A DNA stretch of 64,000 nucleotides from Carettochelys insculpta (lineage: Eukaryota > Chordata > Testudines > Carettochelyidae): the NCBI RefSeq assembly GCF_033958435.1, contig NC_134137.1, positions 106,898,501-106,962,500 on the forward strand. Reading direction: 5' to 3'. The notes beneath the pieces were generated by a model. That model searched no databases. It worked only from the letters and a program-made list of their open reading frames with translations, and was not told where the DNA came from. The position numbers were made by a program, and so were the translations under genes. How positions within the stretch are numbered: position 1 is the stretch's first letter; every line of letters starts with the position of its first letter. This document shows positions 59,201 to 63,127 of the stretch, piece after piece.

Positions 59201-60132
59201 GAAGGTATTGCCGTGGTTTGAACAGCTACTACCACTAATAGTCAATTTAATTGTAAGTATCTTGTATTCTTTCCATTTAACTCTGATTTCTTATGGCACC
59301 TGGATAAGATCTCATAATACTGTTGTAAATTTTTAGAGCCCTGAGAATTTTGTGTAAAACATAGTCATGATCTTCCCCAGGAAGTTTATAATTTAGAGAA
59401 ATAGTCAAAACAAACTGTCACCTGATACTTTATCACACAGCTATTTCAGTTATTTCTTCATTAACCCTCTATAGTAGATTGTTACTGACAGGCTTCACAG
59501 AAGTGTTTTTGGAGGGGTATTTGAAATTCAAAAGAGAAAGTGATTCAGTGAAGAAGGGTTTGTCATGGAACAAGACCTAAAAAAGAGGGGGAGTTAGTAG
59601 GAATAGTTAGATGTGCAATGTGGAGCTGTAGAACTTCTATATTAACATAGTCATCTGAGTTCATTTATTAGTCTAACTGTTCACCTCAAACAAAATTTGC
59701 CTTTTGATTTTCTTTGTGGTGTTGCAATCCCCCCAAAATTTCTCTTTAAATGTTAAATTCAGGTCAACCCACATAACTCTCGAAACAGAACTTAAATTCT
59801 GTAATTATAAACATTTCATTTGTATGCAATCATCTTTTTGTATACATCATGTCAGTTGATTGACAGTTACATTCTGAGATTACTTGCAATTTAATTTTTT
59901 TTTATGATGTAGTGTCCACATAGGCCATGGCCAGATAGACAGTGGGGATTATGCATTTTTGATGACATCGTAGAGCACTGCAGCCCATCCTCATTCAAAT
60001 ATGCTGAATACTTCCTGAGGCCAATGCTACAGTCAATATGTGACAACAGCCCAGAGGTTAGGCAAGCAGCTGCTTACGGTGTTGGAGTTATGGCACAATT
60101 TGGTGGGGAGAGCTATCGTCCTTTTTGCACAG
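5087..60132 (+). CDS. IPO5: Importin-5 (RanBP5/karyopherin beta-3), partial gene, 17 internal coding exons
   Basis: IPO5 is an importin-beta family nuclear import receptor built of HEAT repeats. It binds cargo such as ribosomal proteins and histones in the cytoplasm, passes the nuclear pore, and releases cargo on binding RanGTP. Seventeen exons splice into one open frame of 2167 bases (about 722 codons) matching the IPO5 order from AVNDSCYQ to GESYRPFCT, roughly residues 225-945. The N-terminal RanGTP-binding part and about the last 150 residues are outside the window. Visible hallmarks are the acidic loop (DLEEDEDW...DDDFD, exon 3), the helical repeat [19 protein letters not shown] (exon 6), [16 protein letters not shown] (exon 11) and [12 protein letters not shown] (exon 17). 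No frameshift or internal stop was found. The intronless paralogue RANBP6 is excluded because introns interrupt the frame. Two introns are non-canonical: GC-AG and U12-type AT-AC. Exon joins: 5087..5209, 5295..5415, 18126..18213, 19563..19669, 23538..23662, 23754..23843, 23920..24093, 24408..24626, 28589..28672, 37732..37864, 37957..38078, 38991..39087, 41283..41455, 41976..42087, 42790..42845, 59130..59252, 59913..60132. Confidence 0.96.
5295..5415 (+). CDS. IPO5: IPO5 window exon 2
   Basis: 121 bases reading [18 protein letters not shown] through HTNIVAQA and ending with one base of a split Ile codon. The acceptor is CTTGCAG and the donor GTAAGT. The 12.7-kb intron that follows contains DIRS copy 1. 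Confidence 0.95.
6732..6898. repeat. DIRS copy 1 left inverted terminal repeat
   Basis: About 165 bases, nearly the reverse complement of 12619-12772. An 8-10 base indel (CACCGG region) and scattered CG-to-TG changes separate the two, indicating age. Confidence 0.9.
7179..9167 (+). pseudogene. DIRS copy 1 gag-like ORF1, frameshifted
   Basis: Pieces lie in different frames: 7179-7538, 7360-7911, 7951-8508 and 8538-9167. The N-terminus reads MASLGFKK followed by a CICC...CPHC zinc-knuckle-like cluster. The middle is Pro/Ala/Ser-rich. The C-terminal 210 residues contain [20 protein letters not shown] and an alpha-helical tail. This C-terminal domain is the part of DIRS Gag known to have been domesticated as the alpha-specific region of the lamina protein LAP2alpha. 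At least two frameshifts disable it. Confidence 0.8.
9836..10988 (+). pseudogene. DIRS copy 1 reverse transcriptase/RNase H, broken
   Basis: The RT domain (9836-10300) has the first catalytic Asp in [11 protein letters not shown], then [14 protein letters not shown], and the YLDD box at about 10089. The RNase H domain (10560-10950) has [17 protein letters not shown], and KADQLSRR at the end. A frame change near 10310 and a stop near 10634 (in ATK-LGLWS) interrupt it. The usual NTDN-like acidic residue region reads NTNNTS, so an active-site Asp seems lost. Confidence 0.85.
11420..12405 (+). pseudogene. DIRS copy 1 tyrosine recombinase, broken
   Basis: The main open part is 11490-12233. It has the box-I arginine in TSARRVSEL and [10 protein letters not shown]. 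The box-II HSTR motif is present only after a frameshift near 12215, and the catalytic Tyr is probably in FAKRYA (about 12323-12334). A TGA replaces the Trp codon before that motif. The family integrates extrachromosomal circles by site-specific recombination without a DDE integrase. Confidence 0.83.
12441..12546. repeat. DIRS copy 1 internal complementary region
   Basis: Bases 12441-12480 are the reverse complement of the left end (from 6732) and 12481-12546 that of the right end (to 12807). They are joined head to tail through AAGAAGAAAGAG. This is the circle-junction template of DIRS elements. It overlaps the right part of the element just after the recombinase. Confidence 0.9.
12619..12807. 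repeat. DIRS copy 1 right inverted terminal repeat and tip
   Basis: Bases 12619-12772 are inverted relative to the left terminus. Bases 12773-12807 are a right-end-only extension, repeated in reverse complement in the internal complementary region. Confidence 0.88.
12835..12902. repeat. Short repeat tail (TTTTGTTAGTCTTTAAA family)
   Basis: Contains GGTCTGTCCCACGAAAGCTC and TTTTGTTAGTCTTTAAA. The latter recurs at 40660-40685 as one arm of a palindrome. It looks like the 3' end of an interspersed repeat cut by the adjoining LINE. Confidence 0.5.
12903..14690 (+). mobile_element. 5'-truncated non-LTR retrotransposon (LINE), RTE-like
   Basis: The sequence begins inside the reverse transcriptase ([13 protein letters not shown]) and runs to a C-terminal zinc-finger-like motif ([16 protein letters not shown]), then ends. 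It contains the [11 protein letters not shown] motif common in RTE-related families. There is no endonuclease region, consistent with 5' truncation on insertion. Clade assignment is tentative. It sits directly downstream of DIRS copy 1. Confidence 0.82.
12903..14690 (+). pseudogene. LINE reverse transcriptase, frameshifted
   Basis: Readable pieces in order: fingers domain to FIDLTKAFD (12903-13378), then [21 protein letters not shown] in another frame (13380-13640), then the catalytic LFADD (13708 on), then the thumb/C-terminus RRLRRIVG...[11 protein letters not shown] (14131-14691). Frame changes near 13380, 13690 and 14007-14130 make it non-functional. Catalytic Asp pairs are still present in the DNA. 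Confidence 0.85.
15981..16220. mobile_element. Possible short inverted-repeat DNA element
   Basis: The left end AGGGCTACATCTATGCT and right end AGTCTAGACGCAGCCT are imperfect inverted repeats about 240 bases apart. The GGGCTAC-TCTA terminal style recurs at 30400. No ORF; target duplication unclear. Confidence 0.4.
16613..17075. mobile_element. Possible hAT (Charlie-like) non-autonomous element
   Basis: It begins CAGTGGTCCCCATACTTTT, close to the CAGTGGTTCCCAAACTTT terminus of Charlie-type hAT elements, and is G/C-rich with CTGGAGC-type repeats inside. A right-end counterpart (ACAGTTTGGGGAG, about 17060) is partial. Overlapping ORFs on both strands look like composition effects. Confidence 0.4.
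18126..18213 (+). CDS. IPO5: IPO5 window exon 3 (acidic loop)
   Basis: 88 bases reading [16 protein letters not shown] and on to DDDFD. It encodes the strongly acidic insert typical of importin-beta proteins, a loop known in the family to take part in RanGTP or cargo contacts. The acceptor is TATTTAG; the exon ends with two bases of a split Ser codon at donor GTATCT. Confidence 0.95.
18214..19562. other. IPO5 intron
   Basis: It carries short inverted-repeat element copy 1 (19066-19364), preceded by a segment (about 18985-19065) also found at 32620-32700. The remainder is unremarkable AT-rich sequence. Confidence 0.7.
19066..19364. mobile_element. Short terminal-inverted-repeat element (TTGAACCTCT family), copy 1
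   Basis: It starts TTGAACCTCT and ends AGAGGTTCAA, perfect 10-base inverted ends 299 bases apart. The interior (CATAAAGTTTTACAAACACCAG, AGCCCAGTAAGC) is shared with copies at 21673, 26554 and 40414. It has no coding capacity: a MITE-like family. Confidence 0.7.
19563..19669 (+). CDS. IPO5: IPO5 window exon 4
   Basis: 107 bases reading [18 protein letters not shown] through [10 protein letters not shown] and ending with one base of a split Pro codon. The acceptor is AACTTTAG and the donor GTAAGT. Confidence 0.95.
20553..20575. repeat. TG dinucleotide microsatellite
   Basis: About nine TG units followed by GCGCGTG. Confidence 0.85.
21673..21973. mobile_element. Short inverted-repeat element (TTGAACCTCT family), copy 2
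   Basis: It begins TTGAACCTCTCTAGTCTG and runs to GCCAGACTGAGACGGTTT, in the opposite internal orientation to copy 1. The interior includes GGCTCTTAAAAGACATTTAG and CACAGAACACAGAGCCAGGA. The right end is slightly degraded. Confidence 0.65.
23538..23662 (+). CDS. IPO5: IPO5 window exon 5
   Basis: 125 bases reading [18 protein letters not shown] through [10 protein letters not shown], a HEAT repeat. The acceptor is TACACAG and the donor GTAAGT. The 91-base intron after it leads straight to the next exon. Confidence 0.95.
23754..23843 (+). CDS. IPO5: IPO5 window exon 6
   Basis: 90 bases, 30 codons, reading [19 protein letters not shown] through KKFHEK. The acceptor is TTTCAG. The donor is AAG/GCAAGT, a GC donor with an otherwise perfect consensus. 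The next exon continues in frame with [12 protein letters not shown], so GC use is required unless a base is wrong in this assembly. Confidence 0.93.
23844..23919 (+). other. IPO5: 76-base GC-AG intron of IPO5
   Basis: The intron begins GCAAGT and ends TTGTAG. Removing it joins ...FHEK to VIAALLQ exactly as in the IPO5 family. A 76-base length is near the lower limit for vertebrate introns. The strong AAG/GCAAGT context is typical of the roughly 1% of U2 introns with GC donors. Confidence 0.9.
23920..24093 (+). CDS. IPO5: IPO5 window exon 7
   Basis: 174 bases, 58 codons, reading [18 protein letters not shown], then [18 protein letters not shown], to STMVIKLQE. The donor is GAG/GTATAA. It forms HEAT-repeat helices in the middle of the solenoid. 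Confidence 0.95.
24094..24407. other. IPO5 intron (314 bases)
   Basis: Short AT-rich intron with GTATAA donor and CCAAG acceptor. I see nothing else in it. Confidence 0.85.
24408..24626 (+). CDS. IPO5: IPO5 window exon 8
   Basis: 219 bases, 73 codons, reading [18 protein letters not shown], then [20 protein letters not shown], to GLAVGKDK. The acceptor is ATTCCAAG and the donor AAG/GTAAGT. Confidence 0.95.
25360..26042. mobile_element. Non-autonomous hAT-type element, copy 2
   Basis: It begins CAGCAGTCCGCAACC and ends GGTTGCTAAACCCTG, CA...TG inverted termini. It is flanked by ACCTAATG (25352-25359) and GCCTAATG (26043-26050), an 8-base target duplication with one mismatch, the length typical of hAT transposases. 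The interior has a (CCCT)n run near 25725-25750. No transposase ORF. Same family as 3264-4041. Confidence 0.78.
26554..26820. mobile_element. Short inverted-repeat element (TTGAACCTCT family), copy 3
   Basis: It starts TGAACCTCTGTAACCCAGA and ends GCCGGATGAGAGAGGTACAA. It lies in the same orientation as copy 1 with matching interior (AAGAGCCCAGTAGGCAATGG, TGTTAGACAATATTGAC). Confidence 0.65.
27170..27720. repeat. LTR-like interspersed repeat, copy B
   Basis: Same family as 1690-2420. It shares ACATCCaGaTaACTAAAAATA, TTTGATTCAGtAGGCA, AATAAATCtCTAATACTAG and GAAGATTTGTGTTGGGAGA. Divergence is high, suggesting an old family. No ORF. Confidence 0.5.
28589..28672 (+). CDS. IPO5: IPO5 window exon 9
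   Basis: 84 bases, 28 codons, reading [19 protein letters not shown] then SDLEDDDPQ. The acceptor is TTTACTAG and the donor CAG/GTATGT. The next intron is 9 kb and repeat-rich. Confidence 0.95.
29641..29830 (-). mobile_element. tRNA-derived SINE, turtle type with CR1-like tail
   Basis: Read on the minus strand from 29830, it begins with a tRNA-like head: CTCAGTGATCTGAGCACTGG (A-box region), CCTGCTAAACCCATTG, then a degraded B box. It continues GGGGGCCATTTAGGGATCTA. The 3' part (29700-29641 read backward) resembles the CR1 3' end (GGATCCCTTCCAGTTCGA-like). This is the cryptodiran Pol III SINE layout. It is not a tRNA gene because the acceptor and anticodon arms do not pair properly. Confidence 0.75.
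29832..30010 (-). repeat. Fragment of DNA-transposon-like repeat, inverted relative to 31330-31530
   Basis: The segment AAAAAGCTGTTTTTCAAA...GATGTTCATAAACACTG...TCTGCCTCTGCCCTC matches the reverse complement of 31330-31530 over about 180 bases. The SINE abuts its left side. Confidence 0.65.
30395..32216. mobile_element. Degenerate DNA-transposon-like element, about 1.8 kb
   Basis: It begins GGGTATGGCTACACTTGAGA and ends near TTAATGAGCCCTGTGGTGAAG. Interior short ORFs (31010-31306, 31198-31452, 31334-31567) overlap in different frames. They suggest one decayed protein with [19 protein letters not shown] but no recognisable transposase triad. The family is unknown to me; the Harbinger-like suggestion rests only on end style. 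Confidence 0.45.
32235..32300 (+). mobile_element. CR1-type 3' terminus
   Basis: GACTCAATGACCTCTTAAGG...CCTAGGATTCTATGATTGTG is the conserved CR1/SINE 3' end, including an ATTCTATGATT-type terminal octamer. Only about 65 bases remain. Confidence 0.6.
32620..32712. repeat. Fragment related to 18985-19075
   Basis: Shares GTTCTTGATCAA-CAG-CAA, ATATAGCAGAT and a terminal TTGAGAGGTTCC with the segment just left of inverted-repeat copy 1. This suggests a larger parent repeat containing the short element. Confidence 0.45.
32799..34014. mobile_element. pogo/Tigger-like non-autonomous element, copy 1
   Basis: The left end TACACTCATCCCTCATTTAA and right end AGGATGAGTGTGTA are inverted, with TA at both borders as expected for Tc1/mariner-pogo insertions. 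The right part (GACTTTTACGTGTATTTT-TAGGAATTTAGTG) matches 51779-51810. The central G/C-rich section (32880-33350) gives spurious ORFs on both strands. Part of 33360-33900 may be a later insertion. Confidence 0.6.
35731..35756. repeat. Poly-A tract
   Basis: About 25 A residues. Possibly the tail of the unassigned repeat region to its left. Confidence 0.8.
37732..37864 (+). CDS. IPO5: IPO5 window exon 10
   Basis: 133 bases reading [18 protein letters not shown], then [20 protein letters not shown], ending with one base of a split Thr codon. The acceptor is TTTCACAG and the donor GTAGGT. A 92-base intron follows. Confidence 0.95.
37957..38078 (+). CDS. IPO5: IPO5 window exon 11
   Basis: 122 bases reading [18 protein letters not shown], then [17 protein letters not shown]. 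The acceptor is TATTACAG and the donor CTG/GTGGGT. The open frame runs on into the intron as far as 38117 without homology, so the exon end was set at the GT donor and family continuity. Confidence 0.95.
38079..38990. other. IPO5 intron
   Basis: GTGGGT donor and TTTCAG acceptor. It holds a short pogo-like element at 38475-38850; otherwise featureless. Confidence 0.8.
38475..38850. mobile_element. pogo/Tigger-like non-autonomous element, short copy
   Basis: It starts TACAGTAGGGTTTATG and ends CCTTACTCTGTA, imperfect inverted ends with TA borders. A tandem CAGCCGCTCC/GGGGGAGGGAAG-type repeat fills the centre, giving overlapping spurious ORFs. Confidence 0.55.
38991..39087 (+). CDS. IPO5: IPO5 window exon 12
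   Basis: 97 bases reading [18 protein letters not shown] through LLKFYFHD plus one base of a split Gly codon. The acceptor is TTGTTTCAG. No GT donor lies at the homology end; the next bases are ATATCCTT, the U12-type donor consensus. Confidence 0.94.
39135..39792. mobile_element. pogo/Tigger-like non-autonomous element, 658 bp
   Basis: Ends TACAGTAAACTGTCGATTTA and TAAATTGAGGGTTTACCGTA are inverted repeats of about 20 bases with TA borders. It lies in the U12-type intron. Its interior ORFs (39185-39550, 39442-39780) have no domain content. Confidence 0.7.
40414..40862. mobile_element. Short inverted-repeat element (TTGAACCTCT family), copy 4, interrupted
   Basis: It starts TTGAGCCTCTCTAGTCTGGC and ends GAGAGATGCAA, with interior GGCTCTTAGAAGACATTTGG and CGGATGAGAGAG as in copy 2. 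A 134-base insertion at 40614-40747 splits it. Confidence 0.68.
40614..40747. mobile_element. Palindromic insertion with 12-base target duplication
   Basis: Flanked by TTTATGGGACCA (40602-40613) and TTTGTGGGACCA (40748-40759). Inside, AAAAAGCAGCCCGGTAGTGC...AGACTAACAAAA and its inverted copy TTTTGTTAGTCTTTGAAGTGC...GCTTTTTT form a hairpin with arms of about 38 bases. It looks like two retroposon tails fused head to head. Confidence 0.7.
41283..41455 (+). CDS. IPO5: IPO5 window exon 13
   Basis: 173 bases reading [18 protein letters not shown], then [18 protein letters not shown], to EIMHSFAK. It begins right after the AC of a U12-type intron. The donor is AAG/GTGATC, which is weak but in the right place. 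Confidence 0.95.
41456..41975. other. IPO5 intron
   Basis: Contains a probable DIRS-type 5' fragment (41590-41860) and nothing else recognisable. Confidence 0.7.
41590..41860 (+). mobile_element. Possible DIRS-type 5' fragment
   Basis: GGAGCCCTCTGGCACAGTATATAGGG and CCAGTTCCTTCTTACTGCC resemble the leader of the old DIRS element at 45083 (GGGCTCTGGCGCA...) and the CGCCAGTTCCT segment of copies 1 and 2. Short and diverged, so tentative. Confidence 0.4.
41976..42087 (+). CDS. IPO5: IPO5 window exon 14
   Basis: 112 bases reading [18 protein letters not shown], then [19 protein letters not shown], ending with one base of a split Val codon. The acceptor is CTTCATTAG and the donor GTAAGT. Confidence 0.95.
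42088..42789. other. IPO5 intron
   Basis: AT-rich with a C-rich run near 42497-42530. No feature identified. Confidence 0.8.
42790..42845 (+). CDS. IPO5: IPO5 window exon 15
   Basis: A 56-base microexon-like exon reading [18 protein letters not shown], an acidic linker between HEAT repeats. The acceptor is TTAATTTAG and the donor GAA/GTAAGT. It precedes the 16.3-kb nested-transposon intron. Confidence 0.94.
45083..46247 (+). mobile_element. Old DIRS element, left part
   Basis: The left end near 45083 (TCTTTTGAACAGTGTCCCTG) corresponds to TTCTTCGAGTGTCCCCGTGGG of the young copies with CG decay. At 46161 an ORF start reads [13 protein letters not shown], like the gag start MASLGFKK of copy 1. 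The CR1 then cuts in at about 46248. The rest of this element resumes at about 50570. Confidence 0.65.
46248..46739 (-). pseudogene. CR1 ORF2 C-terminus
   Basis: Reads [20 protein letters not shown] and later [18 protein letters not shown], the typical CR1 end of ORF2. The same motif (FTRRVVKHWNALPREVV) is found at 63203-63412. Confidence 0.75.
47420..47993 (-). pseudogene. CR1 ORF2 reverse transcriptase fragment
   Basis: Reads [12 protein letters not shown], then a KAEVLNAFF-like stretch, then [20 protein letters not shown], the RT-0/RT-1 region of CR1. It continues in another frame with [10 protein letters not shown]. The catalytic FADD region downstream is too decayed to read. Confidence 0.7.
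48609..48869 (-). pseudogene. CR1 ORF2 endonuclease fragment
   Basis: Reads [20 protein letters not shown] then [12 protein letters not shown], the central AP-endonuclease block of CR1 ORF2. Downstream minus-strand pieces at 48205-48526 ([13 protein letters not shown]) continue the endonuclease/linker with frameshifts. Confidence 0.72.
49343..49752 (-). pseudogene. CR1 ORF1 esterase-like fragment
   Basis: Two overlapping readings contain [13 protein letters not shown] and [15 protein letters not shown]. These correspond to the GDS-type esterase block found in ORF1 of many CR1 elements, here with the D of GDS read as E. A frame change separates the two. Confidence 0.7.
50885..51888. mobile_element. 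pogo/Tigger-like non-autonomous element, copy 2, about 1 kb
   Basis: The left end TACACTCATCTCTCATTAAA and right end AGTGAGGGATGAGTGTA are inverted with TA borders. It is inserted in the old DIRS recombinase. The centre is a degenerate C-rich minisatellite. The right part (GACTTTTACGAGTATTTT) matches copy 1 at 33917. Confidence 0.7.
51000..51620. repeat. Degenerate C-rich minisatellite, period near 47 bases
   Basis: Units such as CACCCCAAACTGCTGAAATTTAAC recur at about 51172, 51219, 51266, 51308, 51355, 51388, 51439, 51481, 51514 and 51555. Spacings are 33-51 bases, often 47. Minus-strand ORFs 51104-51434 (Gly/Trp/Phe-rich) are by-products of the repeat. Confidence 0.75.
52787..52951. repeat. 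DIRS copy 2 left inverted terminal repeat
   Basis: Essentially identical in reverse complement to 58581-58745, apart from a two-base difference next to CGAG near the tip. Very CpG-rich (GCGCATGCGCCGGTGCGCGC). Confidence 0.92.
53277..55570 (+). pseudogene. DIRS copy 2 gag-like ORF1, deleted and repeat-expanded
   Basis: An ATG at 53277 starts MSSSGFKK, then a poly-A run replaces the zinc-knuckle part present in copy 1. The frame 53311-54549 reads 412 residues, mostly three repeats of 110 residues. Later pieces (54914-55153, 55305-55570) read [19 protein letters not shown] and [20 protein letters not shown]. At about 55570 the sequence jumps to the region matching 9509 in copy 1, so the gag tail is deleted. 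Confidence 0.8.
53441..54417 (+). repeat. Threefold tandem repeat inside DIRS copy 2 gag
   Basis: Units start at 53441, 53777 and 54110 (CAGCCCGATCCCTGCCGGCA). They are 336, 333 and about 308 bases, in multiples of three so the frame is kept. The third lacks about 27 bases (the GCGGCACCGCAGGCAGCGGC block). Each encodes a Pro/Ala/Gln-rich stretch ([20 protein letters not shown]). Copy 1 has no such array. Confidence 0.92.
55900..56974 (+). pseudogene. DIRS copy 2 reverse transcriptase/RNase H, defective
   Basis: The RT reads GDWFAAL then jumps to [16 protein letters not shown]: the motif A block with the first catalytic Asp is deleted near 55950. The second catalytic box reads YLND rather than YLDD. 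RNase H (56375-56974, another frame) is better kept: [38 protein letters not shown]. The enzyme cannot be active. Confidence 0.86.
57340..58305 (+). pseudogene. DIRS copy 2 tyrosine recombinase, frameshifted
   Basis: Piece 57423-57863 has TSARRVSEL with the box-I Arg. After a frame change, 58017-58277 has [10 protein letters not shown] and the HSTR box-II motif at 58185-58196. The presumed catalytic Tyr lies in FAKHYA (TAC at 58294-58296) after another frame change. Catalytic residues are thus retained in the DNA, but the ORF is broken. Confidence 0.85.
58411..58510. repeat. DIRS copy 2 internal complementary region
   Basis: Bases 58411-58450 are the complement of the left end and 58451-58510 of the right end, joined as GAAGAAGAAAGAAAGG. 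The overlap shared by both ends is TTC. Confidence 0.92.
58581..58777. repeat. DIRS copy 2 right inverted terminal repeat and tip
   Basis: Bases 58581-58745 mirror 52787-52951. Bases 58746-58777 are the right-specific tip, also present in the complementary region. Confidence 0.92.
58816..58834 (+). mobile_element. Right tip of the old DIRS element
   Basis: AAGGTGAGTAGCTTCTTTC corresponds to CAGGTGAGTAACTTCTCTTTC at the end of copy 1. It continues the old DIRS terminus interrupted at 52566. Confidence 0.6.
59130..59252 (+). CDS. IPO5: IPO5 window exon 16
   Basis: 123 bases, 41 codons, reading [18 protein letters not shown], then [16 protein letters not shown]. The acceptor is AATTCTTAG and the donor GTAAGT. 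Confidence 0.95.
59253..59912. other. IPO5 intron (660 bases)
   Basis: AT-rich with GTAAGT donor and TGATGTAG acceptor. No repeat identified. Confidence 0.85.
59913..60132 (+). CDS. IPO5: IPO5 window exon 17
   Basis: 220 bases reading [18 protein letters not shown], then [18 protein letters not shown], to GGESYRPFC plus a split codon. The acceptor is ATGATGTAG and the donor GTATGT. No further IPO5 exon is visible before 64000, so the C-terminal part lies outside the window. Confidence 0.95.
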
Positions 60133-62026
60133 GTATGTATATTCATGCATATCTTTCTATTCCTGTAAAGCTAATTTCAGAAACGTAATTGTAATTGTGA
60201 TATTCTGCCAGGAAATGCGAACATCATGTTAATGAATGATCATATTCTCTTCTCTCTAGTAATGGAATAAAATATCAGTCAGTGTGGTGGTTAGTATTTA
60301 TTTTAAAAAAAATGGAGGAAGGGATCTAAGCTATCAAGATTTGTGGACATATCCTGCTTAGTCACATTTTTCTTTGCGACTTACATTTGCATTGAAAAGT
60401 GTAAAAGAATGCATTCATTAAACATTTTGCTCTTAAATAAGCACACTTATGTATCTAATAGCTGACTTGAACACAATAACTGACTTTATAAAAGATGAGC
60501 GCAGCTACAAGTCTAAAAGATTGATCCCTTTGTTTTGTATGTTTTAAAGAAATGGTACAGAAATCTGTAATAAAGAGTAAATATGATGACTGAAGTAATC
60601 TGCACTTCTCTGCTTGTTTAAAGGAGAGGAATAAATTAGGAAAAATGATCACGGGTGATTTTTCTGTCAATCTATGCTCTCTAACTCTAGGCTGCATTTT
60701 GAATTTTGTAGCTCAACCATAGTGTATATCTGCTGGTCCTCTTCACACTAGAGGCAGTCAATTTTTCAGATGCTTTACCTTGGAGATAGTGGTGCTGTAG
60801 CATGGGGATAGTGCTTTCTCTAAGTTAATGTTTCGGTCAAGTTCAAGTATCTTTCCTTAGACAAGTTGCTTAAATGAGATAATATGATAGTTGGTTTAAA
60901 TAACAAAAATATTGTATGGACAAAATGTCATATGGCTCATTCTGAACTTACTGAAATATTCCAAGCCAATTGCCATTTTGCATATCTACTCTGCATAACA
61001 ATGGTCAATGACCTGAATGGTTTACATAATTTTTAATGAAATTTTCCATCCTATAGCACTCAAGGAGAAGTATTAATGATAAAGTGCCTGTATAAATGGC
61101 AGTCTGTATCATTTCAAGTATTAAGAAATTGTTGTGGGTGCAGAAAGATGTAATGTGAATCCATCAGATGAGTTTTGTTTCACAAGAATGAGGTAGGACT
61201 GAATTGTAATTAAGACAAAGGAAGTTCAATGCCCAAATCTATGAAATCTAACTTTTTGTTAGTTTCCTTTCAGCTACTTTTAAATGATTGATACAAATAC
61301 TATTGGTTTTTTTTTTTTTTTTTTCATATCCTGGACTTATTTTTAAGAAATGGCTGTCTTTTATTCTTCTTTGAATTTAGAAATTGATCCTTTTTGTCAG
61401 TCAGTCACATTGCCTGCAGGCATCTGGCTGTCTCTTTAGTTTGAGTTGGTCTAGATTATTTGATCAGATTTGGCTTTTTATTTTTACTTCATTTGAGTAT
61501 CGTATGGTCCATGACCACTAATTGTTAGGTATTTCAAGATGTGTCAAGTACAATTAATGTGTGTGGGGTCCAATGTCATGCTATAACTCAGATTAATGGA
61601 AATGGTTTGCAGGAGAATCTGTAAATTCAAAAATTCAGTATTTCCATAGATTTTGCTGTATTCTACAGAAATGCATTTTTTCAGACCACCTTTGCAATAA
61701 ACATTTTTCTGGTATAGACGTTGTAACTGTTGTAAATTAGAGTTGCATATTTTGTTCCTAAGAGTAGACCGAGGATTGGAATTTGGGACATCCCGATAAA
61801 TGACAAGGGTGGTTGTGTTAGAGAGGAAGAAGACTTGAGCATGGGAAATCCAAGATGAATAAAGAAGGGGGGAAACAAGAGAAGAGACTATAAGGAACAA
61901 GTCTGGCAGCAAACTGTGAAAACTGCATCTGATTGTGTGATAGTTTGGTGGGGTGGGGTGGAGCAGAGAAGTAAGTCCCAAAGCAAGCCAGAATATAATT
62001 ACATCTTTTTAAAATGCATGTATGTT

Positions 62027-63127
62027 TTTCTTCAAGTAGCGTCCCCGTGAGTACTCCATTCCTGGGTGGTGTTGTATCCTCACACTTGCATTCACGTTCT
62101 TCTACAGCTGTGGTTTGCCATGCATGCACAGTAGCACTTCCTCATGTTCTGGTCCGCGCATACCCCTCAGTTCCTGTTCTACTGTTCTTGACTTCAAAAA
62201 GAGCTCTTTTCTCTCTGGAAGAAACAAATAGTTAATTACTTTACTTTTTACCCTTTGTAGGTAGTTCACTCCAAGTTTTTTTGTTTTTTTTTTTAAAGTT
62301 TGTTAATGTTAGTAGTTTTAGTTGCTGTGTCATCTCCATGCTGGGCTCCCCAGGCTTCAGGTGATCTGCAGTGTGCAGGGAAGACCATGCGTGTCTCCAA
62401 CAGTCATGCATCGTGTATTAAGTATGCCTGGTTGAGGGTCATCAGACTCAAACTTGCACTCACTGCAAGGGCTAGGCAGGGCAGGGCCAACAGGCCGGAA
62501 ACCTATTTGTATGAGAAGTCCCTACAGCCCAGGAGCAGTCGTTGTCCTCCAAATTGGTACCACAGCCCAGAGATACAAGCTCTGCATGTCCTTCTACCTC
62601 ATCCAACACCCTGACCACTAAAGTGAATATTTTTCCTGCATGCTCTTGGCTTCCAGCACTGTTGTCACTGGTAACTCCAGTAGAAAAGTTGATTACGGCA
62701 CCCCCATAACCATCCAAGATGGCACTGCTAAAACAGATGCATTCGCCCATCAGCTCCTCTGGCTCTGCCCTCATTGATGCCTGGATATAAGAGGTCAATG
62801 AAAAAGACTCCCGCCCTTGTTGCCAGAGTCAGTTGGCGTCGAAGCAGCACTGTTCCAGCTGTCAGCCTCGCTTGGAGATAACACTAGATTCAGCACTGTG
62901 GACATTCAGGGCTGAGGCACCACCTTACTCCTGTGTAGTGCTGGACAAGGAGTTGAAGCAGCACCGGGACACCGGTTCCCCCAAGTCCCTGGCACTGGAA
63001 TGCACGGCACCGAAGAGAACCCATGTGGACTTGCCACCCAAACTGCACTATCCACAGCTCTGCTTTTCTTGCTGCGCTGCAAGTCATCAGTACCTCCTCT
63101 GTCCCTATGCTCATCGCAGTGTTCATT
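62027..63127 (+). mobile_element. DIRS remnant, left end and partial gag
   Basis: TTTCTTCAAGTAGCGTCCCCGTGAGTACTCC at 62024-62054 is a decayed DIRS left terminus. A diverged leader follows. A gag-like start ATGCTGGGCTCCCCAGGCTTC lies at 62338, and YEKSLQPRSS (about 62509) resembles FDKALQPGS of copy 1. It is cut at about 63127 by a CR1. Confidence 0.65.

Noticed and set aside
5087..60132. RANBP6 or a processed IPO5 pseudogene
   Set aside because: RANBP6 is intronless, whereas here seventeen exons are bounded by splice signals and all frames are intact.
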